Shown: in pieces, positions 12,510 to 22,520 of the stretch
Layout: each line of letters begins with the position of its first letter
How positions within the stretch are numbered: position 1 is the first letter of the stretch
NCBI GenBank assembly: GCA_020002185.1
Contig: CM034543.1
Coordinates: 27,211,374 to 27,275,373 of the forward strand
DNA from: Paraescarpia echinospica
Taxonomy: Eukaryota; Annelida; Polychaeta; Sabellida; Siboglinidae
Length of the DNA: 64,000 nt
Reading direction: 5' to 3'
Made by a program: the position numbers and the translations under genes
Notes under the pieces: generated by a model
Told to the model about the DNA's origin: nothing
Databases searched by the model: none
What the model saw: only the letters and a program-made list of their open reading frames with translations

Positions 12510-12970
12510 ACCAAGTTCAAGAGGAGTTGGATCTGGCATGGGTTGGATCTAACATGGGTTGGATTTGGCATGAGTTAGATCTGGCATGAGTTGGATCTCC
12601 CATGAGTTGGATTGCTCATCAGTTGGATCTGGCGTGACTTGGATTTGTCATGACGTGGATCTTTCATGAGTTGGATCTCTCATGATTTGGATCTGACACG
12701 GGCTGGGTCTGGCATGAGTTGAATATGTCATCAGTTGGATCTGACATGACTTGGATTTGTTATGAAATGGTTCTCTCATTAGTTTGATCTGTCATGAGTT
12801 GGATCTATCGTGAGTTGGACCTGACACGGGTTGGGTCTGGCATGAGTTGGATCTGTCATTAGTTAGATCTGACATGACTTGGATTTGTTATGAAATGGAT
12901 CTGTCTTGAGTTGGATCTCTTATGAGTTGGATCTGTCATGAGTTGGATCTGGCATGAGTTGGATATCTCA
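12510..12970. repeat. Degenerate minisatellite of about 19 bp (copy A)
   Basis: Many imperfect copies of CATGAGTTGGATCTG lie just downstream (in the minus-strand sense) of the laminin-G-like exon at 12972. Copy B carries a shorter version at about 29460-29795. Confidence 0.85.
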
Positions 12971-12971
12971 C

Positions 12972-13073
12972 CGCCGTTGATGCTGAGTGAGATGTCCTGC
13001 TGACTGCATTCAGCTACAATGGTCATCCATATCCCCGGCTTCACTGTCTCCTTGCTATTCAGGATCGCCGACC
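12972..13073 (-). CDS. Laminin-G-like domain exon, middle part (copy A)
   Basis: A 102-bp exon with acceptor GGCTTTTGTAG and donor GGCG/GTGAGA. It reads SAILNSKETVKPGIWMTIVA, then ECSQQDISLSING, without stops. The PGIWMTIVA...ISLSING pattern matches the central strands of a laminin-G-like domain (compare DGxWHxVxV...LxLxVDG). The acceptor is the terminal unit of the adjacent 33-bp minisatellite. In copy B the same exon has lost one base and is frameshifted. It ends one base into a codon. Confidence 0.55.
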
Positions 13074-14457
13074 CTACAAAAGCCACAATCACCAAGTGGT
13101 CCCTACACACAACAACAGCCACAATCACCAAGTGGTCCCTACTTGCAACAACAATCACAATCACCAAGTGGTCCCTACATGCAACAACAGCCACAATCAC
13201 CAAGTGGTCCCTACATGCAACAACAGCCACAATCACCAAGTGGTCCTACATGCAACAACAGCCACAATCACCAAGTGATCCCTACATGCAACAATAGCCA
13301 CAATCACCAAGTGGTCCCTACACGCAACAACAGCCACAATCACCAAGTGATCCCTACATGCAACAACAGCCACAATCACCAAGTGGTACCTACACGCAAC
13401 AACAGCCACAATCACCAAGTGATCCCTACATGCAACAACAGCCACAATCACCAAGTGGTACCGACACACAACAACAGCCACAATCAGCAAGTGGTACTTA
13501 CACGCAACAACAGCCACAATCACCAAGTGGTACCTACATGCAACAACAGCCACAATCACCAAGTGGTACCTACATGCAACAACAGCCACAATCACCAAGT
13601 GGTACCTACATGCAACAACAGCCACAATCACCAAGTGGTACCTACATGCAACAACAGCCACAATCACCAAGTGGTACCTACATGCAACAACAGCCACAAT
13701 CACCAAGTGGTACCTACATACAACAACAGCCACAATCACCAAGTGGTACCTAAATGCAACAACAGCCACAATCACCAAGTGGTCCTACATGCAACAACAG
13801 CCACAATCACCAAGTGGTACCTACATGCAACAACAGCCACAATCACCAAGTGGTACCTATATGCAACAACAGCCACAATCACCAAGTGGTCCTACATGCA
13901 ACAACAGCCACAATCACCAAGTGGTACCTACATGCAACAACAGCCACAATCACCAAGTGGTACCTGCATGCAACAACAGCCACAATCACCAAGTGGTACC
14001 GACACGCAACAACAGCCACAATCACCAAGTGGTACCTACATGCAACAACAGCCACAATCACCAAGTGGTCCCTACACGCAACAACAGCCACAATCACCAA
14101 GTGGTACCTACATGCAACAACAGCCACAATCACCAAGTGATCCCTACACGCAACAACAGCCACAATCACCAAGTGGTACCTACATGCAACAACAGCCACA
14201 ATCACCAAGTGGTACCGACACGCAACAACAGCCACAATCACCAAGTGGTACCTACATGCAACAACAGCCACAATCACCAAGTGGTACCTACACAAAACAA
14301 CAGCTACAATCACCAAGTGGTACCTATGCGCAACAACAGCCACAATCACCAAGTGATACCTACATGCAACAATAGCCACAATCACCAAGTGGTACCTACA
14401 TGCAACAACAGCCACAATCACCAAGTGGTACCGACACACAACAACAGCCACAATCAG
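13074..14457. repeat. 33-bp minisatellite, about 42 units (copy A)
   Basis: About 1.38 kb of a 33-bp unit containing CAACAACAGCCACAATCACC followed by AAGTGGTACCTACATG. Because 33 is a multiple of three and the unit has no stop, long frames are open on both strands (plus QQPQSPSGTYM, minus HLVIVAVVACR). Units of 32 bp shift these frames, which argues against coding. On the minus strand every unit carries a pyrimidine-biased stretch and TGTAG, so the array looks like a multiplied 3' splice site that ends at the laminin-G-like exon. Confidence 0.95.
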
Positions 14458-14690
14458 TATGAGTCAGTAGGACCTTGTTTCTCGTAACATCACTTTTTAA
14501 GTTTTCTTCAATTTTGGTGATCAATCAAAAACTACAGAAAATATTACAACAATTGAGGTATCGTTTTAAAGCACACGATCTGTGGGATCCAAAAAGGTAT
14601 AAAACTCACTTTCACAATTTTTTGATTTAATACCCACTTCGCTGTGGCAGGTCACATACGTATGTCTAAAGTGTAAACTTGTTGAGTTAC

Positions 14691-14778
14691 CAGTGCGTCC
14701 TCATAAGGCTTCAGTTCCTTCAGTCTCCTCAGTGCCTTCTCATACGCCTCCTTCACATGGGGCTCTGTTGCTTCATGT
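14691..14778 (-). CDS. SART3: SART3-like HAT-repeat exon (copy A)
   Basis: An 88-bp exon with an AG acceptor (GTGTGCATCAG) and donor CTG/GTAACT. It reads HEATEPHVKEAYEKALRRL, then KELKPYEDAL, openly. In SART3 the corresponding part of the half-a-TPR region has the same shape (an xNYNKALQQLEKYKPYEEAL-like stretch). SART3 is a nuclear U4/U6 recycling factor. The next SART3 exons expected downstream are not seen. Instead the 33-bp minisatellite and laminin-G-like exons follow, so this may be an orphan duplicated exon. Copy B (31137-31224) is also open but has several replacements. Confidence 0.6.
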
Positions 14779-14843
14779 CTGATGCACACGAACACACGGA
14801 AACAGTCGAAGATAAACCTGGCACCAATCCCATCATAATCAAG

Positions 14844-14847
<4 letters not shown>

Positions 14848-14905
<58 letters not shown>

Positions 14906-14913
14906 CGTGTGTT
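14848..14913. repeat. TG microsatellite (copy A)
   Basis: An uninterrupted (TG)n run of about 55 bp ending TGTATGCGTGTG. It marks the switch from about 5% to about 0.6% divergence between copies A and B. Copy B carries the same repeat at about 31290-31362. Confidence 0.95.
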
Positions 14914-15800
14914 AATGTGCCAAACTTTCAGAAATTAATCTGTGCTCCTATGTGTTTATTTTATTTAAATTCCTCATCGGTCAAAGTTTTTTTTTACCAG
15001 TTTCAGGGTTTGTACCAGACATTAGACGGACGTAATTTTATTCTTCACAATATTACACATGCACAGGATTCAAACACAGGTTCTTTGGACATATCACATG
15101 GAAACAGTCAAAGGCAGTCTATTTGTACACTAGTACCCACCAATGTCTATAGCTAGGTACTTATTCATACAACTGAGTGAAATGGAGTAATTTGGAGTGA
15201 ACGAACTTGCCAAAGGTTTGACATGGCAGCACAGGATTTTGAAGTTCCTCGTTGTTCAAGAATTTTTACTGGTTTTAGGGTTTATACCTGATATTACATG
15301 GATGTAATGTTTTCTGGAACAGTTCTGAAGTTTGTTGATCAGTTGGGGTAGGGTTGGCACATTTCTGCCCTCACGGTAGAAACAGTGTGGCACAAATACT
15401 TTCTGCCCATGCGACAGAAATACCTTTCTCCCCTAGTTTCTGTCCTTATGGCAGAAACTCCCAAAATACTCCCAAGTTTTATACAGATATATTTTACTAT
15501 CAATATCAACATTCCTGCTTCCTCAGAACCGTATTGTCTGCGATTCTATCGGACTTTGTGATTTTAGTAAGTAGAAGTGACGTTTTTTATGATTTAATCA
15601 GTTTTAATATCAGGGTGCACCTGTGTGAAACAAGCTGTGATTCAGCCATGCGTGAACTATAGTCAGGTCATTACCTACATATCATGCATGACCGGAGATG
15701 TCAATGCCAATTGACATGTGGACTTAACGACATCTTCATTGCCCAGGACAAATTGACACAACCTGTGCGCAGTCAAGCGTAAACAGTACAATCCTTAAAA
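14914..15800. other. Noncoding sequence with dispersed repeat (copy A)
   Basis: Nearly identical to copy B 31363-32264. The stretch at about 15130-15240 (CCAATGTCTATAGCTAGGTA and onward) is similar to 57490-57600 in the MGAT4 intron, so it is a dispersed repeat. Two partial repeats of CTGCCxxxxCGACAGAAA type lie at about 15360-15460. No exon recognised. Confidence 0.55.
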
Positions 15801-15816
15801 TTCACTTGTATACTGG

Positions 15817-18110
15817 ATGCAAAATCTGATAAAAGATTGTTGCTGTCGTCAACACCAAAGCTCTTGTCCGTGTGCCACTAGCAATAAATACTGCTGTGTT
15901 AGTGTGTATATAGAACTGGCAGCAATGGTCAGAAATCGCCAATCAAAATGGTCACCCTCGAATCGCTCACCTATAATTGGTATCTCCACAGAAATCTGGA
16001 GTCCGTACTGGCTCTTTCCAAGCGAACAAATGGCCGTGCTGGCAGAGCTTTGGAAAGGCGATCCATGCGAAATCGATCATCGGGTGGATAGGGCCATACA
16101 GCCCCCTCACCGCCCTGCTCTGCCTTCACGTCGGCCTGATGCTGGCGTCGCTGCTTGGGAGGAATGATGCCATTGAGGTCATTTAGGGTGAAACAGCAAT
16201 CCTAAACCCACACCTAGAGCAAACACCTCACACATCCTATCTGGACTATAAGATATTAAAAGCAGGAGACATTCAGCTAAACCCGGGACCCATAGAGAAT
16301 GGTTGCCACGTTTGCAGCAAGACAGTGGACTCACAACATGGTCTACAATGTGACACTTGTGATGTTTGGTTGCATCCCGACTGTGTCAATGTTAACCAAT
16401 GGGAACTTTGTGCATTTGAAACGTATGATATCCCCTTTATGTGTCCAAGGTGTGAATAGGAGGAAAATGACAACAATGACATAAATAATGTGATGTATTT
16501 AGGGGAGGCGATAGATTCTCAAATATTGATGTGGGTGGAGATATACAAACAATACTAGACCCTCCCACTGTCGCTGGTCTATCTTTTGCTCATATTAATG
16601 TAAACGGTATTGATGTCTTGTTGACAACTTTTTTAATGAAAGCCTTTCGACATTATTGGCATTATTGAAACAAAACTCACAAACGATATGCCCACTAGCA
16701 AGTTTGACATTGATGGATATGAATTATTCCGAGCTGATAGGAAGAAAGTGGGTAAAAAGCCAGGAGGAGGCTGTGCTCTTTATATTAGAGACAACGTAAA
16801 CTTTGAAGAAAAATCAGATTTGATACCACAAGATCTGGAAGGCATTTGTGGAATAGTCACATTAAAAAACAAACAAGACTATTATTGCAAGCATATACAG
16901 ACCTCCAAATGAAAACATTAACTGGTTTGATTAAATGGATCAGCTACTAAATAACTTTAGTTATATACTAAGCTGGAGCTCATCATCAATGGTGATCTTA
17001 ACTGTGATTTATTAAAACAACCATTAGAAAATCACACTAAGAACTTTGTACAAACATGTATGTCACATCAGTTAACTCAGCTTGTTAACAAACCCACCAG
17101 AGTAACATCCACAAGTTGTACCTTGATTGATGTGATTATGACTACTAAGCCTGATAAGATAGTGAAGCAGGAGGTCATATCTGGTGGAATTGCAGACCAC
17201 TATATTGTCTACTGTGTCACCTCTTATAAGTCCCACGCACCTACATAGACTCATAATACAGTGGAAATGAGAAATTTCAAAAACTTTGATAAGGAAATTA
17301 AAGATGATATTAAAATGAAACATTATTTTAAAAAATAGCACATTCTAAAGGATTACAAATATTTTGGCAAATGTATAGGCACTTCAGGAATGTCGTTTTG
17401 AATTCTCTCAAGACTGCAAAGCGGGACTACTACACTGGTCTAATCCTGGAAAATAAGAAGAAACCAAAATTAAATGTGGAAATGCCTAAAAGAACTCCTG
17501 CCAGGAAAATCCAAGTCCAGCCCCAAAGGTGTACTTGTTGAAGGTAAAAAAATTACTGATCCAAAATGTAAGGCCAATGCATTCAACAAGTATTTTACAT
17601 CAATTGGTCAAGAATTGACAAGTAGGCTTTCACCAGCTGCTTCATTCACTCCACCTAAACCACCCAAAATACCTGCTTTTACTTTCCCTACTGTCACACC
17701 TGATTTTATTGAACAACAAATAAGGAATATGCCTGAAAATAAATATGTTGGTCTGGACAGACTGCCTGGCAGACTGCTACGCGTAGCAGCACCAGTGATA
17801 TCACATAAGCTTCAGGATCCTCTTGGTCTGGCCGTCCTGCTTGTGTTGTTGTTCCTGGCTTGTCACAGCCCCCAGCGCAGGCTGCAACAGAGAGAACAAC
17901 TGTCCATGACACCAGGGACTGTTTCACTACGGTAAAGAACTCATCGAGAAAATCCATCACTAAACAGAATCCTTGTTACATTGAAGAAGCTTTTCAAAAT
18001 GCTCAGTATCGAGGCCAACCTTACCCCAACGATCCTCTTAACGCAGCTTTCCAAAAATTTCTGTCATCGAGACATTTGAAAGTACCATCAACAAGTTTTG
18101 TTTAAAGAAA
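15817..18110 (+). mobile_element. CR1/L2-type LINE remnant with 2A-like motif, PHD finger and endonuclease (copy A)
   Basis: The plus strand shows, in order: an N-terminal region with a hydrophobic stretch (SPLTALLCLHVGLMLASLL, before a TAG at 16184); GDIQLNPGP at 16265-16291; a PHD-type zinc finger (CHVCSKTVD, CDTCDVWLHPDC, CPRC) ending at a stop at 16457; an endonuclease/exonuclease/phosphatase-type domain (HINVNGID, IIGIIETKL, GGGCALYI, IYRPPNEN, NGDLNCDLL, ADHYIVYC; about 16575-17230); and the start of a reverse transcriptase (MPENKYVGLDRLPGRLL, AAPVISHKL; to about 17810). The rest of the RT is missing. An unrelated-looking open stretch runs to 18105. Frameshifts in the endonuclease make it inactive. 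The architecture is that of known CR1/L2-like elements. Confidence 0.85.
16265..16291 (+). other. 2A-like motif GDIQLNPGP in the LINE (copy A)
   Basis: The codons read GDIQLNPGP, directly before the PHD finger and in its frame. The canonical ribosome-skipping motif is D(V/I)ExNPGP, and here Gln replaces Glu. Related motifs at the start of non-LTR element proteins are known in several marine invertebrates. Skipping activity with Gln is uncertain. The same nine codons are intact in copy B (32729-32755). Confidence 0.75.
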
Positions 18111-18283
18111 GAAACATTTCCTCTGCTATTTTAATCTTAAGTGCTAGTTTTAAGTAAACTGTTTATAGCAAAACATGTATGAAGTATTATGTGATGAGTT
18201 TTTCTACACATTTTTATTGCTGCCTACAATGTGTTTTAAATGATTGATCAATTGCATTACTGCCATATCAATGTGCATCTAAA

Positions 18284-19283
18284 NNNNNNNNNNNNNNNNN
18301 NNNNNNNNNNNNNNNNNNNNNNNNNNNNNNNNNNNNNNNNNNNNNNNNNNNNNNNNNNNNNNNNNNNNNNNNNNNNNNNNNNNNNNNNNNNNNNNNNNNN
18401 NNNNNNNNNNNNNNNNNNNNNNNNNNNNNNNNNNNNNNNNNNNNNNNNNNNNNNNNNNNNNNNNNNNNNNNNNNNNNNNNNNNNNNNNNNNNNNNNNNNN
18501 NNNNNNNNNNNNNNNNNNNNNNNNNNNNNNNNNNNNNNNNNNNNNNNNNNNNNNNNNNNNNNNNNNNNNNNNNNNNNNNNNNNNNNNNNNNNNNNNNNNN
18601 NNNNNNNNNNNNNNNNNNNNNNNNNNNNNNNNNNNNNNNNNNNNNNNNNNNNNNNNNNNNNNNNNNNNNNNNNNNNNNNNNNNNNNNNNNNNNNNNNNNN
18701 NNNNNNNNNNNNNNNNNNNNNNNNNNNNNNNNNNNNNNNNNNNNNNNNNNNNNNNNNNNNNNNNNNNNNNNNNNNNNNNNNNNNNNNNNNNNNNNNNNNN
18801 NNNNNNNNNNNNNNNNNNNNNNNNNNNNNNNNNNNNNNNNNNNNNNNNNNNNNNNNNNNNNNNNNNNNNNNNNNNNNNNNNNNNNNNNNNNNNNNNNNNN
18901 NNNNNNNNNNNNNNNNNNNNNNNNNNNNNNNNNNNNNNNNNNNNNNNNNNNNNNNNNNNNNNNNNNNNNNNNNNNNNNNNNNNNNNNNNNNNNNNNNNNN
19001 NNNNNNNNNNNNNNNNNNNNNNNNNNNNNNNNNNNNNNNNNNNNNNNNNNNNNNNNNNNNNNNNNNNNNNNNNNNNNNNNNNNNNNNNNNNNNNNNNNNN
19101 NNNNNNNNNNNNNNNNNNNNNNNNNNNNNNNNNNNNNNNNNNNNNNNNNNNNNNNNNNNNNNNNNNNNNNNNNNNNNNNNNNNNNNNNNNNNNNNNNNNN
19201 NNNNNNNNNNNNNNNNNNNNNNNNNNNNNNNNNNNNNNNNNNNNNNNNNNNNNNNNNNNNNNNNNNNNNNNNNNNNNNNNNNN
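18284..19283. other. Assembly gap of exactly 1000 N
   Basis: The run is exactly 1000 Ns, so it is most likely a placeholder of unknown true length. It cuts copy A where copy B continues into the sequence leading to the SART3-like exon. Frames running through it have no meaning. Confidence 1.
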
Positions 19284-19775
19284 AGACCTAATACTTTGAA
19301 AATGAACCAGATGTTTAATGTACATAATGTGAAACAGCTGACAGATCTTTCCCTATTTATTAATGTAATCATAAAACAATTTGTCTGTCTAACAAATTCC
19401 CTGTCAAAACTGTGAATTGCGTAGAAGAAACATTGCAGGTTACAGTTAATTTATTAGTGATATAATTACTGTAAATGAGTTCAAATTGTACCATACATGT
19501 ATAATACGTGGTTTATTTTATATCATTTTATATTATCTGGATTGCACTACTAATTATAAAATTATCGAAAACACTTAATACATTAAGGTCACTGAATGTG
19601 TTATGCACTGTGTGCTGTTTATGTTTTACATGCTGTAAATATGATTTATATAATATAAGTCTGGATGTCCTTAAGAATACAATATGTTCTATTAAAATGT
19701 ACTTCAGAGAGAAAATCCTCTCATAATCCGCAAGGGGTCGTCAGGCAAAAAAATCATTGTCATTGTTATTGTCAC
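19284..19775 (+). mobile_element. Probable LINE 3' end with ATTGTC-type tail
   Basis: An AT-rich stretch ends in CCGCAAGGGGTCGTCAGGC, an A-run and ATTGTCATTGTTATTGTC. A short simple-repeat tail after a conserved end is typical of CR1/RTE-like non-LTR elements. No coding domain is visible because the gap removes the upstream part. It could be the true 3' end of the LINE in copy A or a different element. Confidence 0.45.
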
Positions 19776-20023
19776 TCTCCCTCCGCGTATCTTCCCTCTT
19801 CATCTCCTTCCCCACCTCCTTCCTCTCCCGTCCTGTCCCCTCCTCTCCCTTTTCGTATCTCTCCCCACTCTACCCATCCATCCTTATCATCCCCGTCGCT
19901 CTCCCTGTTCCCCTCTATGTCAGTCCCATTCACCGTCCCTCGTTCCCTCCTCTATTTAACTCCGTCCCTCTCGCCATACTTCCCTCCCTCTCTCTCTCTC
20001 TTTCTCTCTCTCCATCTGTCTAT

Positions 20024-20095
<72 letters not shown>

Positions 20096-20157
20096 ACACA
20101 CATTCTCTCCCTCTCTCTCTCTCTCTCCCCCCCCTCTCTCTCTCTCTCTCTCTCTCG
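19776..20157. repeat. CT-rich low-complexity block left of copy B
   Basis: CCT/CTCC-rich sequence grading into long (CT)n runs, ending CTCTCGCATC directly before ACTGGTAATTGGG of copy B. It parallels the CT repeat left of copy A, so both duplication borders lie in CT microsatellites. Confidence 0.9.
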
Positions 20158-20162
20158 CATCC

Positions 20163-21840
20163 ACTGGTAATTGGGTGCGGTCATGGATCTTTGCACATTT
20201 CACACGAATGGCAAGGCTATTACTAAACTTCGTCCATGCACAAACAATGTCATGGTGCATTACCTCAGAGACAATGCAATGATTCAACTACCGATGAACA
20301 TGCTAGGTATCACGTGCGAGCCAACAATGGAATCTTCTTAATATAACTACCTCTGTCGAGTTCCACCTGACAGGTGTTATACCCGTGTGACTGTGAAGCG
20401 TAAAACGACCAATGGGAATGCAGTGATTAAAATATAGGTGACACGACGGGTTTCAGTATAGCAGCGACTTAACTGGTGGATGGTTCATTTGCGTGGATGC
20501 AGTCACATTCTATGTATGTAACAAACAATATTCACTTGACGCACGATATGGTGCTTCGTGCAACAAGTGATTGCAACTGTGGAACAAACTATAGGACATG
20601 AAAACAAATGCCGCAAAGACGGCGTAAATGGGTAGCCATTGCAAGATGGCTGCAACAACGCCAACCGAAGGAAGGTAGGCACTTTGGATGTTTAGAACGG
20701 CAAGTAGTTGCAGACTGTTTTATATATACCTTTGGATACAACAAGACAATTCGTTATTGTTTACTTGTCTGTTCACGGTGGCAGGCACGCGCGCTCAAGA
20801 AAAGAACATGGTTATTGTGTTTAAACGTTACTTTAGTATCATATCGTAATGTAGACACATACATAGACAGACACGTACATACGCACTAGCGTGGTGTGTT
20901 CATAGTACATCTTTCCAATCAAAATGCAAATAAGCACACGCTTGTACTTGGCAAATTATAGCTAGAATATTTGACTGTGATCAAAGTATTAGAAACAAAT
21001 GTATGGTCACTTAAGGCACACAACATAAATGCACAAATTGAAACTTTTATTAACGCAACTCACCACAGCAGAGTAAACATAAGTTCTCACACCATCTCTC
21101 CACGTTTTGTTTTAATTCACCATTAATACCGCTCTGTTTATTGTATTTGAACCGTTGTTAGTGTAACACATACACAATAAATATGATTTGATTTTTGGAA
21201 GTTTCCCGACTGTGTGCTGCCATATTGGATTCGCCCCCTATCGTCGTCAACCAAAACTATCCATGAACTTGCATACATCAGAATACATATAATAGATTAG
21301 TAATATTATTTATGCCGTATATACCTACGTTTACTGCATCATATCATGTAACATAACATATGACCAAAGTTTTAATACCATTCTAACAAATAAATAACTT
21401 CACTAGGTGTAGATATGCAAGATTAATTAAAGTTGACGTTCACACCACATATTTCGCCTGACTGTGTTTGGCTGGTTATAAAAGCAGGTAAATTTTATAT
21501 GTTAATTGCAGCTTGACGTGCTCAATATATAGGGTTATATCACGTGGCATGGATGACCACACCGGTTATGGGAACGCCGGTAAGGCTTGGGGGCCGATAT
21601 ATCCCTCCCCTGCAGGGCACTACCACACGGTTGTGGGTCAACTGTGAGAGATAAGGATTGTGACACTACTCTCCAGAGTAGGGTTGTAAGGAGCTCCCAA
21701 ATGATGTCCCGAGCCAATCATTGGTGCAGTTAGCTCTGCATCATAGGCAGTAACGGCTCAAGTGTCTCCCACTTCCTGATTCTCTCTTTTTGTCTTGCAA
21801 AAATGAACTTCAATGTTGCTGGGCCATTTTCAAGACCTGA
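20163..21840. other. Left part of copy B, no gene recognised
   Basis: Homologue of 2746-4440. No exon or RNA gene was recognised here. Confidence 0.5.
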
Positions 21841-22520
21841 CAAGTAAAGTGAATAACATCTTACAGGTTCTTACAGGTCCTCTTCTGGCTTGATTAGGCA
21901 TTACTGCCTCTGCCTCTTACATGCCAGCTCTCATTTTTGACATCTGCTCGGACTGTACACATGCGTCTGAGTCTGGCACAATCCAAGATCCAAAGAATCC
22001 CCATCATCGAGTTGGCTTTATTATTTTTTCTGACATTCATGCCTCAGAATTAAGCGATGAATCGAAAGTGACTCCAATATCTTTCACCTTTTCCGTACTT
22101 TTAAGTGTTGTCTGGTTGCTTCCCAGTGAATAGCCTTTATTCCTTGTGGATGGTGATCCAGTTCTCGTATGGTTACATTTATCTGGATGGAATTACAAAA
22201 GTGATGTATCTATCCAGTGTTCGGCAGAAATATGATCTTGTTGCAGTTTTGTTCAGTCCTCTTCGGTATAAATAGGATAGAAGCGTTTAATATCATCCGC
22301 AGACAAGAAAATATCAGAGCTCTTTATAACATCACGTAAATCATTTTTAATATAACAAAAAGAAGGGGGCCAATCACTGATCCTTGTTGTATAGCACTGA
22401 TTACGTCCTGCTAAGTTGAACATATGTTATTTAGTCTTACTCGTTGTCTTCTATGGGCCAGCAGAGTTGTAACCCAGCTAAGAATGTTCCTTTTTATTCC
22501 ATAGTGGATAGTTCTTTACA
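21840..22520 (-). mobile_element. Decayed CR1/L2-like LINE, reverse transcriptase remnant (copy B)
   Basis: Homologue of the LINE at 4400-5664 with different damage. A deletion at about 21990 joins the tail directly to the middle of the RT and removes the NSLPQYVVDAS part. The N-terminal RT block is lost at about 22515. It retains, at about 22033-22090, the KVKDIGVTFDSSLNSEA motif that copy A has lost. Each copy has lost something the other keeps, so the ancestor held a longer element. Confidence 0.75.

Larger units (their letters stand above)
2741..18283. repeat. Segmental duplication, copy A (about 15.5 kb)
   Basis: From ACTGGTAATTGGGTGCGG (2746) to ATGTGCATCTAAA (18283) this stretch matches 20163-34753 in the same orientation. 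The offset falls from 17417 at the left to 16464 at the right through indels. Both copies start directly after a CT microsatellite. Copy A stops at the assembly gap, so its true right end is unknown. By eye the copies differ by roughly 5%, with many indels, from 2746 to about 14850. From the TG repeat to 18283 I count about 19 substitutions and three small indels in about 3.37 kb. Confidence 0.95.

Noticed and set aside
12987..14375. Long Gln/Pro/Ser-rich open frame (and the 29830-30969 counterpart), looking like a repetitive structural protein
   Set aside because: The 33-bp unit has no stop in several frames on both strands, 32-bp units break the frame, and an exon of the opposite strand lies at its edge. 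It is a minisatellite artefact.
14848..15156. Cys-Val repeat protein on the plus strand
   Set aside because: Translation of the TG microsatellite running into noncoding sequence.
18240..19415. Open frames of about 350-390 codons on both strands
   Set aside because: They exist only because the 1000-N gap contains no stops.
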